DNA of 64,000 nucleotides from Actinomycetes bacterium (GTDB lineage: Bacteria; Actinomycetota; Actinomycetes; Propionibacteriales; Nocardioidaceae), in assembly GCA_023396115.1 (NCBI GenBank), contig JAEWXC010000073.1, forward strand, positions 1 through 64,000. Direction: 5' to 3'. How positions within the stretch are numbered: position 1 is the first letter of the stretch; every line of letters starts with the position of its first letter. Below, one piece after another: positions 8,702 through 16,723 of this stretch. Under the pieces are notes generated by a model. The model saw nothing but the letters and a program-made list of their open reading frames with translations, had not been told where the DNA came from and did not search any database. Position numbers and translations under genes: made by a program.

Positions 8702-9603
8702 GCCCGGCGGAGGAGTCGGTGCTGGTCGAGGTGGACGGCCGGACCCTGAAGATCTCGAACCTGGCCAAGGTGATGTACCCGCGCACCGGGTGGACCAAAG
8801 GGGAGGTGCTGCACTACTACGCCCAGGTCTCGCCGGTGCTGCTGCCCCAGCTCACCGACCGTGCGGTGACCCGGATCCGGTGGCCGCACGGGGTGGAGGG
8901 CAGCAGCTTCTTCGAGAAGAACGCGCCGGCCGGCACGCCGTCGTGGGTGCGGACCGAGGAGGTGCCGACCACCGGCAGCCGGGCACCGTCCCGGCACGGC
9001 GACACGCTGCGCTTCCCGGTCGTCGACGACCTGGCCACGCTGACCTGGCTGGCCAACCTGGCTGCCCTGGAGCTGCACGTGCACCAGTGGCGGGTCACCG
9101 CCGAGGGCGTGCAGCCGCCGGACCGGCTGGTGATCGACCTCGACCCGGGGCCCCCGGCGGGGTTGCACGAGTGCTGCGCGGTGGCGCTGGAGGTCCGCGA
9201 CGAGCTGGCCGGGCGGGGTCTCACCTCGACGCCGGTGACCAGCGGCTCCAAGGGCCTGCACCTGTACGCCTCGTTGCCGCCGGGCACCGGTGCGGAGGCG
9301 TCCACCGAGCTGGCCCACGAGGTGGCCTCGGTGCTGGAGAAGCGGCTGCCGCGCCAGGTGACGGCCACGATGACCAAGACCCGCCGCCAGGGCAAGGTCT
9401 TCCTGGACTGGTCGCAGAACTCCGGCTCCAAGACCACCGTGGCGCCGTACTCGCTGCGCGGCACCGACCGGCCGCGGGTGGCGACACCGGTGACCTGGGA
9501 CGAGGTGGCGGCCGGGGCCGAGGACGAGCTGGGGCTGGACCAGTTCACGCCCGAGCAGGTGCTGGCCCGGGTGGCCGAGCACGGCGACTTGTTCGCCCTC
9601 TGA
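8698..9603 (+). CDS. ligD: LigD polymerase-domain protein (NHEJ primase-polymerase)
   Basis: Archaeo-eukaryotic primase-type polymerase that fills gaps during end joining. Within 301 residues are LAKVMYPRTGWTKGEVLHYY at the N-terminus, FFEKNAP, the metal-binding DLDPGPP, SGSKGLHLY and FLDWSQNSGSKTTVAPYSLR, all typical of LigD polymerase domains. GTG 8698 overlaps the ligase stop (GTGA), so ligase and polymerase are made together. In M. tuberculosis these domains are fused with polymerase first; here the ligase is first and the chain is split. It presumably works with the Ku encoded at 3220-4104. Confidence 0.93.
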   Translation: MSPAEESVLVEVDGRTLKISNLAKVMYPRTGWTKGEVLHYYAQVSPVLLPQLTDRAVTRIRWPHGVEGSSFFEKNAPAGTPSWVRTEEVPTTGSRAPSRHGDTLRFPVVDDLATLTWLANLAALELHVHQWRVTAEGVQPPDRLVIDLDPGPPAGLHECCAVALEVRDELAGRGLTSTPVTSGSKGLHLYASLPPGTGAEASTELAHEVASVLEKRLPRQVTATMTKTRRQGKVFLDWSQNSGSKTTVAPYSLRGTDRPRVATPVTWDEVAAGAEDELGLDQFTPEQVLARVAEHGDLFAL

Positions 9604-9656
9604 GTCCCTCCGGGACTGCCGGGTCGGTGTGCCCGGTCGGTGTTCTCCGGAGACGC

Positions 9657-9690
9657 CGACGGCCCCGACGCCGGGGCGGCGGGGCCGTCG
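9657..9690. terminator. Bidirectional terminator hairpin
   Basis: An 11-bp stem (9657-9667 with 9680-9690) lies between the convergent LigD polymerase gene and the lipoprotein gene and can serve both. Confidence 0.65.
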
Positions 9691-9701
9691 GGTGCGTCAG
9701 G

Positions 9702-10037
9702 TCAGGCGCACTTGTCCTGGGCGTGCTCACCGATCTTGGTCCACGCCTCGGTGTACTCGGTCAGGGCGGTGGTGTCGCCCTCCTGGACCTTCTTCAGGTT
9801 CTCCACGACGGTGTCCCACTCGCCCTCGACGTCGCTGGGGGCCTGCTCGGCCACAGCCTCGAGCTCGCCGATCCAGTCCGAGATGGCGTCCTCGGAGCTC
9901 ATGTCGGGGACGTTGGTGCCCAGGGCCTTGAAGTCGTCGCAGTAGGCCTTGGTGTCGTCGCCGCCACAGGCGCTCAGGGTGCCGGCCAGGGCGAGCACGG
10001 TGGTGGCCAGAGCGATGCGGACGGTGGGCTTGCGCAT
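9702..10037 (-). CDS. Small lipoprotein of unknown function
   Basis: A 111-residue predicted lipoprotein: basic start MRKPTVR, a hydrophobic stretch and lipobox LSAC with the modified Cys near residue 24, then GGDDTKAYCDDFKAL. The mature part is acidic and probably helical, with a second Cys pair (YCDD and the C-terminal DKCA) that could form a disulfide. The ATG at 10037 has a GGGAGAAA site. It is clearly related to the next gene (10233-10673), sharing the lipobox region and the AYCD motif, so the two are a duplicated pair. No function is assigned. Confidence 0.75.
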   Translation of the reverse strand: MRKPTVRIALATTVLALAGTLSACGGDDTKAYCDDFKALGTNVPDMSSEDAISDWIGELEAVAEQAPSDVEGEWDTVVENLKKVQEGDTTALTEYTEAWTKIGEHAQDKCA

Positions 10038-10165
10038 GAGGGTTTCTCCCGTTCGTGGAGCACCGGTCGGTGCGGGGTCTGACGAGGAAACCCTTCCCCG
10101 CCGTGGTGGCGTTCAACCCTCGGCGTCGGTGAACAGCCGGTGAGGTGCCGGTGTCGGGTGGGGAG

Positions 10166-10203
10166 CTGCAGGACCCCGGACCGTGCGGTCCGGGGTCCTG
10201 CAG
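10166..10203 (-). terminator. Strong terminator hairpin between the lipoprotein genes
   Basis: A perfect 18-bp stem (10166-10183 with 10186-10203) and a two-base centre follow the minus-strand lipoprotein gene at 10233-10673, separating it from its paralogue. Confidence 0.8.
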
Positions 10204-10232
10204 GTGCTCGGTGGATCACCAGTCGGTGATCG

Positions 10233-10673
10233 TCACTCGGTGAGCTCCTTGAGGTCGATGTTGCACGCGTCCTTGGCGTGCTTGTCGATGTCCTCGCTGG
10301 CCTTGGTGAGCTTGTCCTGGTCCAGGTCCTTCATCTTCTCCTGGGCCTCCTCGAGTGCCTTCATGGCGGCCTCGGGGTCGGCGGAGGCGTCGGTGTCGCC
10401 CATGCCGGCGAACGCGTCGGCCATGATCTCCATGCTGTCGACGAGGATCTCCCAGTCGGCCTTGACCTCCTCGGGGGCGTCCTTGGAGATGTCCTTGAAC
10501 TTGTCGACCGCCTTCTGGACCTGGTCGGGGTCCTCACCGATGTTGGAGAGGTCCTTGCCGACGCTCTTCAGCTCGTCGCAGTAGGCCTCGGTGTTGTCGC
10601 CGCCGCACCCGGTCAGGGTGCCGAGGGCGAGGACGGAGGCTGCGAGGGCGACGCGCAGCACGGGCTTCTTCAT
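10233..10673 (-). CDS. Small lipoprotein, paralogue of the 9702-10037 gene
   Basis: A 146-residue predicted lipoprotein, MKKPVLRVALAASVLA followed by lipobox LTGC and GGDNTEAYCDELKSV. The mature chain is highly charged and helical (KFKDISKDAPEEVKADWE, EEAQEKMKDLDQDKL), suggesting a helical bundle, with Cys residues at the start and end as in its neighbour. The start has a GGAGACC ribosome site. It is about 35 residues longer than the paralogue because of an insertion in the middle. It sits outside the membrane; the role is unknown. Confidence 0.75.
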   Translation of the reverse strand: MKKPVLRVALAASVLALGTLTGCGGDNTEAYCDELKSVGKDLSNIGEDPDQVQKAVDKFKDISKDAPEEVKADWEILVDSMEIMADAFAGMGDTDASADPEAAMKALEEAQEKMKDLDQDKLTKASEDIDKHAKDACNIDLKELTE

Positions 10674-10944
10674 GGGAGGTCTCCTGGTGTTCGGTCGTGC
10701 GGTGACGGTGCTGACGGGTGGTGCTCAGGTGGTGCGCGGCGATCCTACCCAGCGCGCGGGCGGCCAACCCTGCTCCGACGGACCGGCCGCGGGCGGTGCC
10801 GACGGCAAAATCTGGGCAGTCGCCCGAGTTGAGTGGAACGTGTTCCACCGAAAGGCTCCGCGCCCCCGCGGGCCGTGCGAGGGTCGGAGCCGTCGATGAC
10901 ACTGCCGCCGGGTGTACCCGGTGGACCCGAGCGAGGTGTGCCCC

Positions 10945-11757
10945 ATGAAGCGAGTTCCCCAGCGTCTGCGCACGGCCCTGGTGGCCGTGGCCGTGTCGGC
11001 GATGGCCCTCAGCGTGGTTCCGGCCAGCCAGGCCGAGCCGGGTGTCGCACCGGGCGCACCGGTCGACCGCGGCGGTGCCGCCGTGGAGACTGCGGTGGAG
11101 CCGACCGGGCGGGCCGTCCCGAAGGCCCCGAAGCCCGGGCGCTGCTTCGACGTGACGCTGGCCAAGGCCAGCAAGGCCTCGCTCAAGGCGAAGGCGATCC
11201 GGTGCGGCAAGCCGCACACCCTGTGGGTCGTCGGCAAGGCGAAGGTGCCTGCGGGTCTGCCGATGGACCTGGGGGACTCGGTCACCAGTGTTGCGGTCAA
11301 GGAGCGGTGCGTGGCTGCGGTGCGCAAGAAGATCGGCGGCTACGCCAACGCCGACTACGCCCGGAGCACCTACGGCTACTTCGTCTTCCTGCCGACCCGC
11401 AAGCAGCAGCGCCGCGGCGCCCGCTGGGCCAGCTGCGCGGTGGGGCACTGGGACGCGGGTCGTCTGCTGCGCACCAAGCAGGCCCGCCCGACCCGGGTGG
11501 CCTCGCGGATGCCGGCGGCCTACACGCTGTGCGCCACCAGCAGCCGTGCCTGGGTGGGCTGCGCCAAGCCGCACGCGTTCCGCTCGACGTACGCCCGCAC
11601 CGTGGCGTTCGACGGGGTGCTGACCGACGCCAAGGTGCGCCTGGCCGCCCGGACCCACTGCGAGCCGCGGATGGGTCGCTCCGACTACACCTACGGCCTG
11701 CGCGGCTCGGTCGGCCAGACCTTCGCCCTGGTCTGCCTGCGCCGCACCACCTCCTGA
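10945..11757 (+). CDS. Secreted septum-formation-family protein
   Basis: A 270-residue secreted protein. After MKRVPQRLRTALVAVAVSAM and an AxA site (PASQAEP) the mature part contains two related modules with the pattern GRCFDV...IRCGKPHTLWVVG and YTLCAT...WVGCAKPHAFRSTY, each with paired Cys and a CxxPH motif. That pattern is seen in actinobacterial 'septum formation' domain proteins. ATG 10945 is preceded by GAGGTG and starts directly at the signal peptide; a longer frame from GTG 10912 lacks support. The precise role at the cell envelope is not known. Confidence 0.7.
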   Translation: MKRVPQRLRTALVAVAVSAMALSVVPASQAEPGVAPGAPVDRGGAAVETAVEPTGRAVPKAPKPGRCFDVTLAKASKASLKAKAIRCGKPHTLWVVGKAKVPAGLPMDLGDSVTSVAVKERCVAAVRKKIGGYANADYARSTYGYFVFLPTRKQQRRGARWASCAVGHWDAGRLLRTKQARPTRVASRMPAAYTLCATSSRAWVGCAKPHAFRSTYARTVAFDGVLTDAKVRLAARTHCEPRMGRSDYTYGLRGSVGQTFALVCLRRTTS

Positions 11758-11778
11758 CCCGAGGGTCACGTCCCCGCC

Positions 11779-11927
11779 GACCGCGCGTTTTCTGCGCCGA
11801 CCGGGCACTTGCGTGGCGCTGACCGGGCACTTGCGTGGCGCTGACCGGGCACTTCTGCACCGACCGGGCACTTGTGTGGCGCTGACCGGGCACTTGCGCG
11901 ACGCTGACCTCCCCCCTTGCGCGGCGC
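11779..11927. repeat. Intergenic tandem repeat, period 22
   Basis: Five strong copies of GACCGGGCACTT plus a variable tail start at 11799, 11821, 11843, 11862 and 11884; degenerate copies flank them at 11779 and 11906. Spacings are 20, 22, 22, 19, 22 and 22. The array fills most of the first half of the 365-base gap before the Tad operon. It is too regular for coding drift and has no unique spacers, so it is not a CRISPR. Confidence 0.85.
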
Positions 11928-12122
11928 CGGGACGCCGGTCCGACGCGACTCCGGGAGCGCACCAGGCCCCTGCCGGGCGGTGTTCGGAGCGCCGGCGGAA
12001 GCCTGATCCGGGACCGAGTTCTCCACAGGCGGCGGTTTCTTTGCTCGACATGGTGTTTCCGGACCGGTAGCAAGGGGGATGCGAAAGCACAGGTGTCCGT
12101 ACTCGGGATCGGAGACGCCGGA

Positions 12123-13376
12123 ATGACGACGATGCGTGCTGCCCCCACGGGGTCGGAGCTCGACGCGCTGGATGCGCGTGTCCGCGAGCTCGTGCGCGGC
12201 GAGGGGGTCGACCCCCAGCGTGAGGGTGCCACCGTGCGGCGGTTGGCCGAGCGGGCGGTGCGGGAGCACGACGAACGCAGCCTCACCGGCGCGGTGCTGC
12301 CGCTGGCCGACAACGAGGCCGCAGTGGGCGAGTTGGTGGCGCGGGTGGCCGGCTTCGGTCCGCTGCAGGCGCTGCTGGAGGACCCCGAGGTCGAGGAGAT
12401 CTGGATCAACGACCCCTCCCGGGTCTTCGTCGCCCGGCGCGGACGGCACGAGCTGACCAACCTGGTGCTCACCCAGGCCGGGGTGCGCGAACTCGTGGAA
12501 CGGATGCTCAAGAGCTCGGGGCGCCGGATCGACCTGAGCCAGCCGTTCGTGGACGCCGTCCTGCCGCAGGGACACCGGTTGCACGTGGTGCTGGAGGGCA
12601 TCTCGCGCGGGTTCACGGCCGTCAACATCCGCAAGTTCGTGGTGCGGGCGTCCCGGCTGCGCGACCTGGTGGAGCTGGGCAGCCTGACCCCGGCCGCGGC
12701 GGACTTCCTGGACGCCTCGATCCGGGCCGGGCTCAACGTCGTGGTCGCCGGGGGAACCCAGACGGGCAAGACCACCTTCCTCAACTGTCTGGCCGCGGCG
12801 ATCCCCGGTGGGGACCGGGTGGTGAGTGCCGAGGAGGTCTTCGAGCTCCGCTTCTCCCACCCCGACTGGGTCGCCCTCCAGACCCGTCAGGCCGGACTGG
12901 AGGGCACCGGCGAGGTCCGGCTGCGCGACCTGGTCAAGGAGTCGCTGCGGATGCGACCCAGCCGGATCGTGGTGGGGGAGGTGCGGGCCGAGGAGTGCCT
13001 CGACCTGCTGCTGGCGCTCAACTCCGGGATGCCGGGTCTGGCGACCCTGCACGCCAACAGCGCCCGCGAAGCCCTGGTCAAACTGTGCACCCTGCCCCTG
13101 CTCGCCGGCGAGAACATCGGCTCCCGCTTCGTGGTCCCGACCGTGGCCGCCTCGGTCGACCTGGTGGTCCACCTGGGCATCGACGAGACCGGGGTGCGCC
13201 GGGTCAACGAGATCGCGGCCGTCCCCGGCCGGGTCGAGCAGGACGTGATCGAGGTGGCCCCGATCTTCGTGCGCACCGACGGTGACCTCGTCGACATGGG
13301 CGGGATGCCGCCGCGCCCCGAGCGCTTCTCCCGGTTGGGCATCGACCTGGCCGGACTGCTGGGGCGGAACGGCTGA
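12123..13376 (+). CDS. tadA: TadA/CpaF-type secretion ATPase
   Basis: Hexameric ATPase that powers Flp pilus assembly at the cytoplasmic face. Walker A is GGTQTGKTT near residue 210, the Asp/Glu box region is FELRFSHPDW, Walker B is PSRIVVGEVRAEE, and the His box is TLHANSAREAL. N-terminal FGPLQALLEDPEVEEIWIND is the family signature. ATG 12123 has GGAG eight bases upstream; in-frame GTG 12093 with AAGGGGGA is an alternative that adds ten residues. It is the first gene of a seven-gene operon and overlaps tadB by one base (TGATG). Confidence 0.93.
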   Translation: MTTMRAAPTGSELDALDARVRELVRGEGVDPQREGATVRRLAERAVREHDERSLTGAVLPLADNEAAVGELVARVAGFGPLQALLEDPEVEEIWINDPSRVFVARRGRHELTNLVLTQAGVRELVERMLKSSGRRIDLSQPFVDAVLPQGHRLHVVLEGISRGFTAVNIRKFVVRASRLRDLVELGSLTPAAADFLDASIRAGLNVVVAGGTQTGKTTFLNCLAAAIPGGDRVVSAEEVFELRFSHPDWVALQTRQAGLEGTGEVRLRDLVKESLRMRPSRIVVGEVRAEECLDLLLALNSGMPGLATLHANSAREALVKLCTLPLLAGENIGSRFVVPTVAASVDLVVHLGIDETGVRRVNEIAAVPGRVEQDVIEVAPIFVRTDGDLVDMGGMPPRPERFSRLGIDLAGLLGRNG

Positions 13377-14230
13377 TGGGTGCCCTCCTCGGCCTGGTGC
13401 TCGGGACCGGTCTGCTCCTGGTCTGGACGGCCTGCTGTGTCCCGCGGCGCCCCCGCACCCGCTCGCGCACGCCCGGCAGACTGACCCAGATGCTGGCTGC
13501 TGCCGGGTTGGCGCACGTGGCTCCCAGTGGGGTGATCGCCGTGTCGGTGGTCGCCGGCGGCGTGTCGCTGCTGGTCGTGCAGGCGATCTCCCAGACCTTC
13601 CCGGTCGCGCTCGCCTTCGCGGTGATGGCCTCCTCGGTCCCGCTCATGGTGCTGTCGTCCCGGGCACGCAAGCGGCAGCACGAGTTCGCGGAGGTCTGGC
13701 CCGAGGCGGTCGACAACCTGGCCAGCGCGGTGCGGGCCGGGATGTCGCTGCCCGATGCCGTCAGCGCCCTCGGCAGCACCGGCCCCGAACCGCTCCGTCC
13801 GGCGTTCGGGGAGTTCGGCATCGACTACCAGCTCACCGGGCGGTTCAACGACTCCCTGGACGCGCTCAAGGCCCGTCTGGCCGACCCGGTCGGTGACCGT
13901 GTCGTGGAGGGCCTCCGGATCGCCCGCGAGGTCGGCGGTGGAGAGCTGGGACGCCTGCTGCGCAACCTGTCCGGCTACCTCCGCGACGACCTGCGCACCC
14001 GCAGCGAGATGCTCTCGCGCCAGGCGTGGGTGGTCAACGGAGCCCGTATGGCGGTCGCCGCCCCGTGGCTGGTGCTGCTGTTCATGTCCTTCCAGACCGA
14101 GGCGATCCACCGCTACGCCAGCCCGGTCGGCGCGGCCGTCCTGCTGGTCGGCGGTGTGCTGTGCCTGGTCGCCTACCGGACGATGCTGCGGATCGGCCGA
14201 CTCCCCACGGAGCGGAGGATCCTGGCATGA
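13376..14230 (+). CDS. tadB: TadB-type pilus assembly membrane protein
   Basis: Type II secretion F-family inner-membrane platform protein, 284 residues. It has an N-terminal helix, two helices around residues 55-95, the cytoplasmic F-domain (EFAEVWPEAVDNLASAVRAGMSLPDAV, GGGELGRLLRNLS) and two C-terminal helices. It should pair with TadC to anchor the TadA motor. The start codon shares one base with the tadA stop and its end overlaps tadC in ATGA. Confidence 0.9.
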   Translation: MGALLGLVLGTGLLLVWTACCVPRRPRTRSRTPGRLTQMLAAAGLAHVAPSGVIAVSVVAGGVSLLVVQAISQTFPVALAFAVMASSVPLMVLSSRARKRQHEFAEVWPEAVDNLASAVRAGMSLPDAVSALGSTGPEPLRPAFGEFGIDYQLTGRFNDSLDALKARLADPVGDRVVEGLRIAREVGGGELGRLLRNLSGYLRDDLRTRSEMLSRQAWVVNGARMAVAAPWLVLLFMSFQTEAIHRYASPVGAAVLLVGGVLCLVAYRTMLRIGRLPTERRILA

Positions 14231-15159
14231 GCCCGACCGTGTGGGGTGCCGTGCTCGGGGCTTTGGCCGCGGCCGGGCTGCTGCTCGTCGCGGCCCGCGT
14301 CCGCGCCGTGCGACGCCCCGCCCTGGCCGACCGGGTGCTGCCCTACGTGCGCGACCTGTCACCCGAGCCCGCCACCGGGGCACCGGTCGCCTCGACCCGA
14401 GCCGCGGCGGTCGGCATCTTCGGGCCGAGCCTGCGCAGCGCCGCGGACCTGGTCGAGAAGGTGCTCGGCGGAGCCCCGTCGGTGCGGCGTCGCCTGGTCC
14501 GGGCCGACCTCGACCTGACCCTGCACGAGTTCCGGATCCAGCAGGTCCAGTGGGGGCTGGTCGGGTTCGCGATCTGTGCGGCGCTGGGTCTGTGGCGCTC
14601 GGTCACCGCCGGTGCCCACCCGGTCCTCGTGCTGGTGCTGTGCCTGTTCGGCTTCGTGATGGGGGTGCTGCTGCGGGAGAACCGCCTGACCAGCCAGGTC
14701 ACCGCCCGGGAACGTGCCGTGGTCGCGGAGTTCCCCACGGTGGCCGAGCTCCTGGCGCTGGCGGTGGCCGCCGGCGAGGGCCCGGTCGCGGCGCTGGACC
14801 GGGTGGTCAGCCGCTCCGGGGGCGTCCTGTCGAACGACCTGGCCCGCGTGCTGGCCGAGATCCGGACCGGTGAGCCGGTGGCGGAGGCGTTCGACCGGTG
14901 GGCCAACCGGTCCGGCGTCACGGTCGTCTCCCGGTTCGCCCAGGGCGTCGCGGTCGCGGTCGAGCGCGGCACCCCGCTGGCCGACGTGCTGCACGCCCAG
15001 GCCGCCGACGTCCGCGAGGCCGGCAGACGCGACCTCATCGAGGCCGCGGCGCGGCGCGAGGTCGTGATGATGGTCCCGGTCGTCTTCCTGGTCCTGCCCG
15101 TGACCGTCGTCTTCGCCTTCTACCCGGGCGTCCTGGGGTTGAGCCTCGCGGCACCCTGA
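14227..15159 (+). CDS. tadC: TadC-type pilus assembly membrane protein
   Basis: Second F-family platform protein, 310 residues. It shows an N-terminal helix, a central helix pair (LVGFAICAALGLW, VLVLVLCLFGFVMGVLL), the F-domain (EFPTVAELLALAVAAGEGPVAALDRVV) and a strong C-terminal helix (MMVPVVFLVLPVTVVFAFYPG). ATG 14227 lies in the ATGA overlap with tadB, which fixes the start although the frame is open further upstream. Confidence 0.9.
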   Translation: MSPTVWGAVLGALAAAGLLLVAARVRAVRRPALADRVLPYVRDLSPEPATGAPVASTRAAAVGIFGPSLRSAADLVEKVLGGAPSVRRRLVRADLDLTLHEFRIQQVQWGLVGFAICAALGLWRSVTAGAHPVLVLVLCLFGFVMGVLLRENRLTSQVTARERAVVAEFPTVAELLALAVAAGEGPVAALDRVVSRSGGVLSNDLARVLAEIRTGEPVAEAFDRWANRSGVTVVSRFAQGVAVAVERGTPLADVLHAQAADVREAGRRDLIEAAARREVVMMVPVVFLVLPVTVVFAFYPGVLGLSLAAP

Positions 15160-15207
15160 CGCCCCCACGATCGTTCCACCCACATCCTCGGAAGAAAGGA
15201 CAGCACC

Positions 15208-15429
15208 ATGGAGAGCCTGACTCGGCTGGTCATCCTGGTGATCCACCCCCAGCTCGCGGCGCATCCGCCCGGCGGTCGGAGCCGCGACGAGCGCGGTGAC
15301 GTACCCGGATGGGTGCTCGTGACCGTCATGTCCGCCGGTCTCGTCGCGGCCCTCGGCGTCCTGGCCGGTGACCAGCTCCGAGAGCTGCTCAACGCCGCGT
15401 TCGCGCAGGTCCGCGGCTCGAACTGGTGA
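15208..15429 (+). CDS. Flp-pilin-like small protein of the Tad operon
   Basis: A 73-residue protein with a charged head (SRDERGD) followed by one hydrophobic helix (VPGWVLVTVMSAGLVAALGVLAG), placed where actinobacterial Tad operons encode the pilin. The expected prepilin cut would follow ERG; the usual Glu five residues on is replaced by Trp, so processing may be atypical. A GAAAGGA site precedes ATG 15208. The stop overlaps the next gene in GTGA. Confidence 0.65.
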   Translation: MESLTRLVILVIHPQLAAHPPGGRSRDERGDVPGWVLVTVMSAGLVAALGVLAGDQLRELLNAAFAQVRGSNW

Positions 15430-15803
15430 ACCGTCGCGAGGAGGGATCGGCAGTCGTCGACTACCTCCTGGTGATGGTCCTGCTGCTGCCGCTGTTCCTG
15501 GGCATCCTGCAGCTGGCCCTGGTGCTGCACGTGCGCAACACGTTGGCCTCCGCCGCCTCGGAGGGCGCCCGCGTGGCGGCCACCCTCGACGGCGGCCCGG
15601 AACGCGGCCTGGCGGTGACCCGGGAGAGTGTCCGAGGCGCGATCTCGGAGAAGTTCGCCGAGGACCTGTCGCTGCACCGGGTTCAGCTCCGGGGAGCCCC
15701 GGCCTACGAGGTGCGCATCCACGCGCGGGTCCCGGCACTGGGTCTCGGGGGACCGGCGGTGGAGGTCGACGTCGCCGGGCACGCCGTCCTGGAGCGCCGG
15801 TGA
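15426..15803 (+). CDS. tadE: TadE-like pseudopilin
   Basis: A 125-residue TadE-family protein: N-terminal EEGSAVVDYLLVMVLLLPLFLGILQ is the pilin-like helix with preceding Gly-Ser, followed by RNTLASAASEGARVAA, conserved in TadE-like proteins. The rest is a small extracytoplasmic domain. GTG 15426 overlaps the previous stop and its own stop overlaps GTG 15800. It is probably a minor pilin of the Flp system. Confidence 0.85.
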   Translation: MNRREEGSAVVDYLLVMVLLLPLFLGILQLALVLHVRNTLASAASEGARVAATLDGGPERGLAVTRESVRGAISEKFAEDLSLHRVQLRGAPAYEVRIHARVPALGLGGPAVEVDVAGHAVLERR

Positions 15804-16276
15804 GAGCCCTGCTCGCTGCCCCGGCACGTCTGCGGGGTGCCCGGGACGAGTCCGCCTCGGCGCTGCTCGAATTCATCTGGCTGGCGGTGCTGCTGCTGGT
15901 GCCGGTGGTGTGGATCGTGCTCTCGGTGTTCGAGGTCCAGCGCGGCTCCTTCGGGGTGGCGACCGCCGCCCGGGCGGCCGGTCGGGCGTTCGTGCTCGCG
16001 CCCGACGAGGCCAGTGCCCAGCAGCGCGCCGAGGCCGCCGCTCGCGTTGCGCTGACCGACCAGGGCGTCACCGGTGCCCCGGTGGACGTGGAGGTCCGGT
16101 GCAGCCTCGGGCGGGGGCGGTGCCTGGACGGCACCTCCGTGGTGACGGTCAGGGTCCGGTCACGGGTCGACCTGCCGCTGCTGCCCTCGGTGCTCGGCGG
16201 CGGAGCCCCGACCTTCGCACTCAGCGCGAGCCACACCCTGCCCGTGGGGCAGTACGTCGAACGGCAGTCACCGTGA
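15800..16276 (+). CDS. TadE/TadF-like pseudopilin
   Basis: A 158-residue minor pilin-type protein. The N-terminal ARDESASALLEFIWLAVLLLVPVVWIVLSVFEVQRG shows the prepilin-like Glu and hydrophobic helix, then FGVATAARAAGRAFVLA. Two Cys residues (VRCSLGRGRCLDG) may form a disulfide outside the cell. GTG 15800 is in the four-base overlap with tadE and is preferred over earlier in-frame starts that lie inside that gene. Confidence 0.8.
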   Translation: MRALLAAPARLRGARDESASALLEFIWLAVLLLVPVVWIVLSVFEVQRGSFGVATAARAAGRAFVLAPDEASAQQRAEAAARVALTDQGVTGAPVDVEVRCSLGRGRCLDGTSVVTVRVRSRVDLPLLPSVLGGGAPTFALSASHTLPVGQYVERQSP

Positions 16277-16722
16277 CGGCCCGTCCAGCACGGCGGCGCG
16301 ACGAGGTCGGCCAGATCTCGCTGCTGATCATCGGCATGGCCACGATCCTGCTGATCGGGGTGGCGGTGGTGGTGGACGCCTCGGCCGCCTACCTGCAGCG
16401 CCAGGGCCTGAACACGCTGGCCGACGGGGCCGCCCTGTACGGCGCCGACCGCGGAGCCCGGGCGGTCCACCTGCAGGGCCTCGACGACCGGTTGCCGCAG
16501 GTCCGCGCCCAGGTCGAGCAAGGCGTCGCCGAGTACCTGCGCAACACCCGCGCCGCCGACCAGTTCCCCGGCCTGCAGGCCCGGGTCACCGTCGAGGCGG
16601 GCAGCAACACGGTGCGGGTGACCCTGCGGGCCCCGCTCGACCTGCCGCTGTCGGTGCCCGGCTCACCCGAGGCGCCCCAGGTCGCCGCCCAGGGCGCTGC
16701 GGTGGTGACCGTGCGGCGCTGA
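16273..16722 (+). CDS. TadG-like pilus-assembly protein (short)
   Basis: Last gene of the Tad operon, 149 residues. The N-terminus DEVGQISLLIIGMATILLIGVAVVVDASAAYLQRQGLNTLADGAAL matches the helical start of TadG/Rv3654c-type proteins, in which a membrane helix is followed by a helix rich in small residues. It lacks the von Willebrand domain of large TadG proteins. GTG 16273 overlaps the previous gene. It ends two bases before the convergent amidohydrolase stop. Confidence 0.8.
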   Translation: MTARPARRRDEVGQISLLIIGMATILLIGVAVVVDASAAYLQRQGLNTLADGAALYGADRGARAVHLQGLDDRLPQVRAQVEQGVAEYLRNTRAADQFPGLQARVTVEAGSNTVRVTLRAPLDLPLSVPGSPEAPQVAAQGAAVVTVRR

Positions 16723-16723
16723 G

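Noticed and set aside
11799..11905. Repeat array considered as a CRISPR
   Set aside because: Repeats are contiguous with a 22-base period and have no unique spacers; no cas genes nearby.
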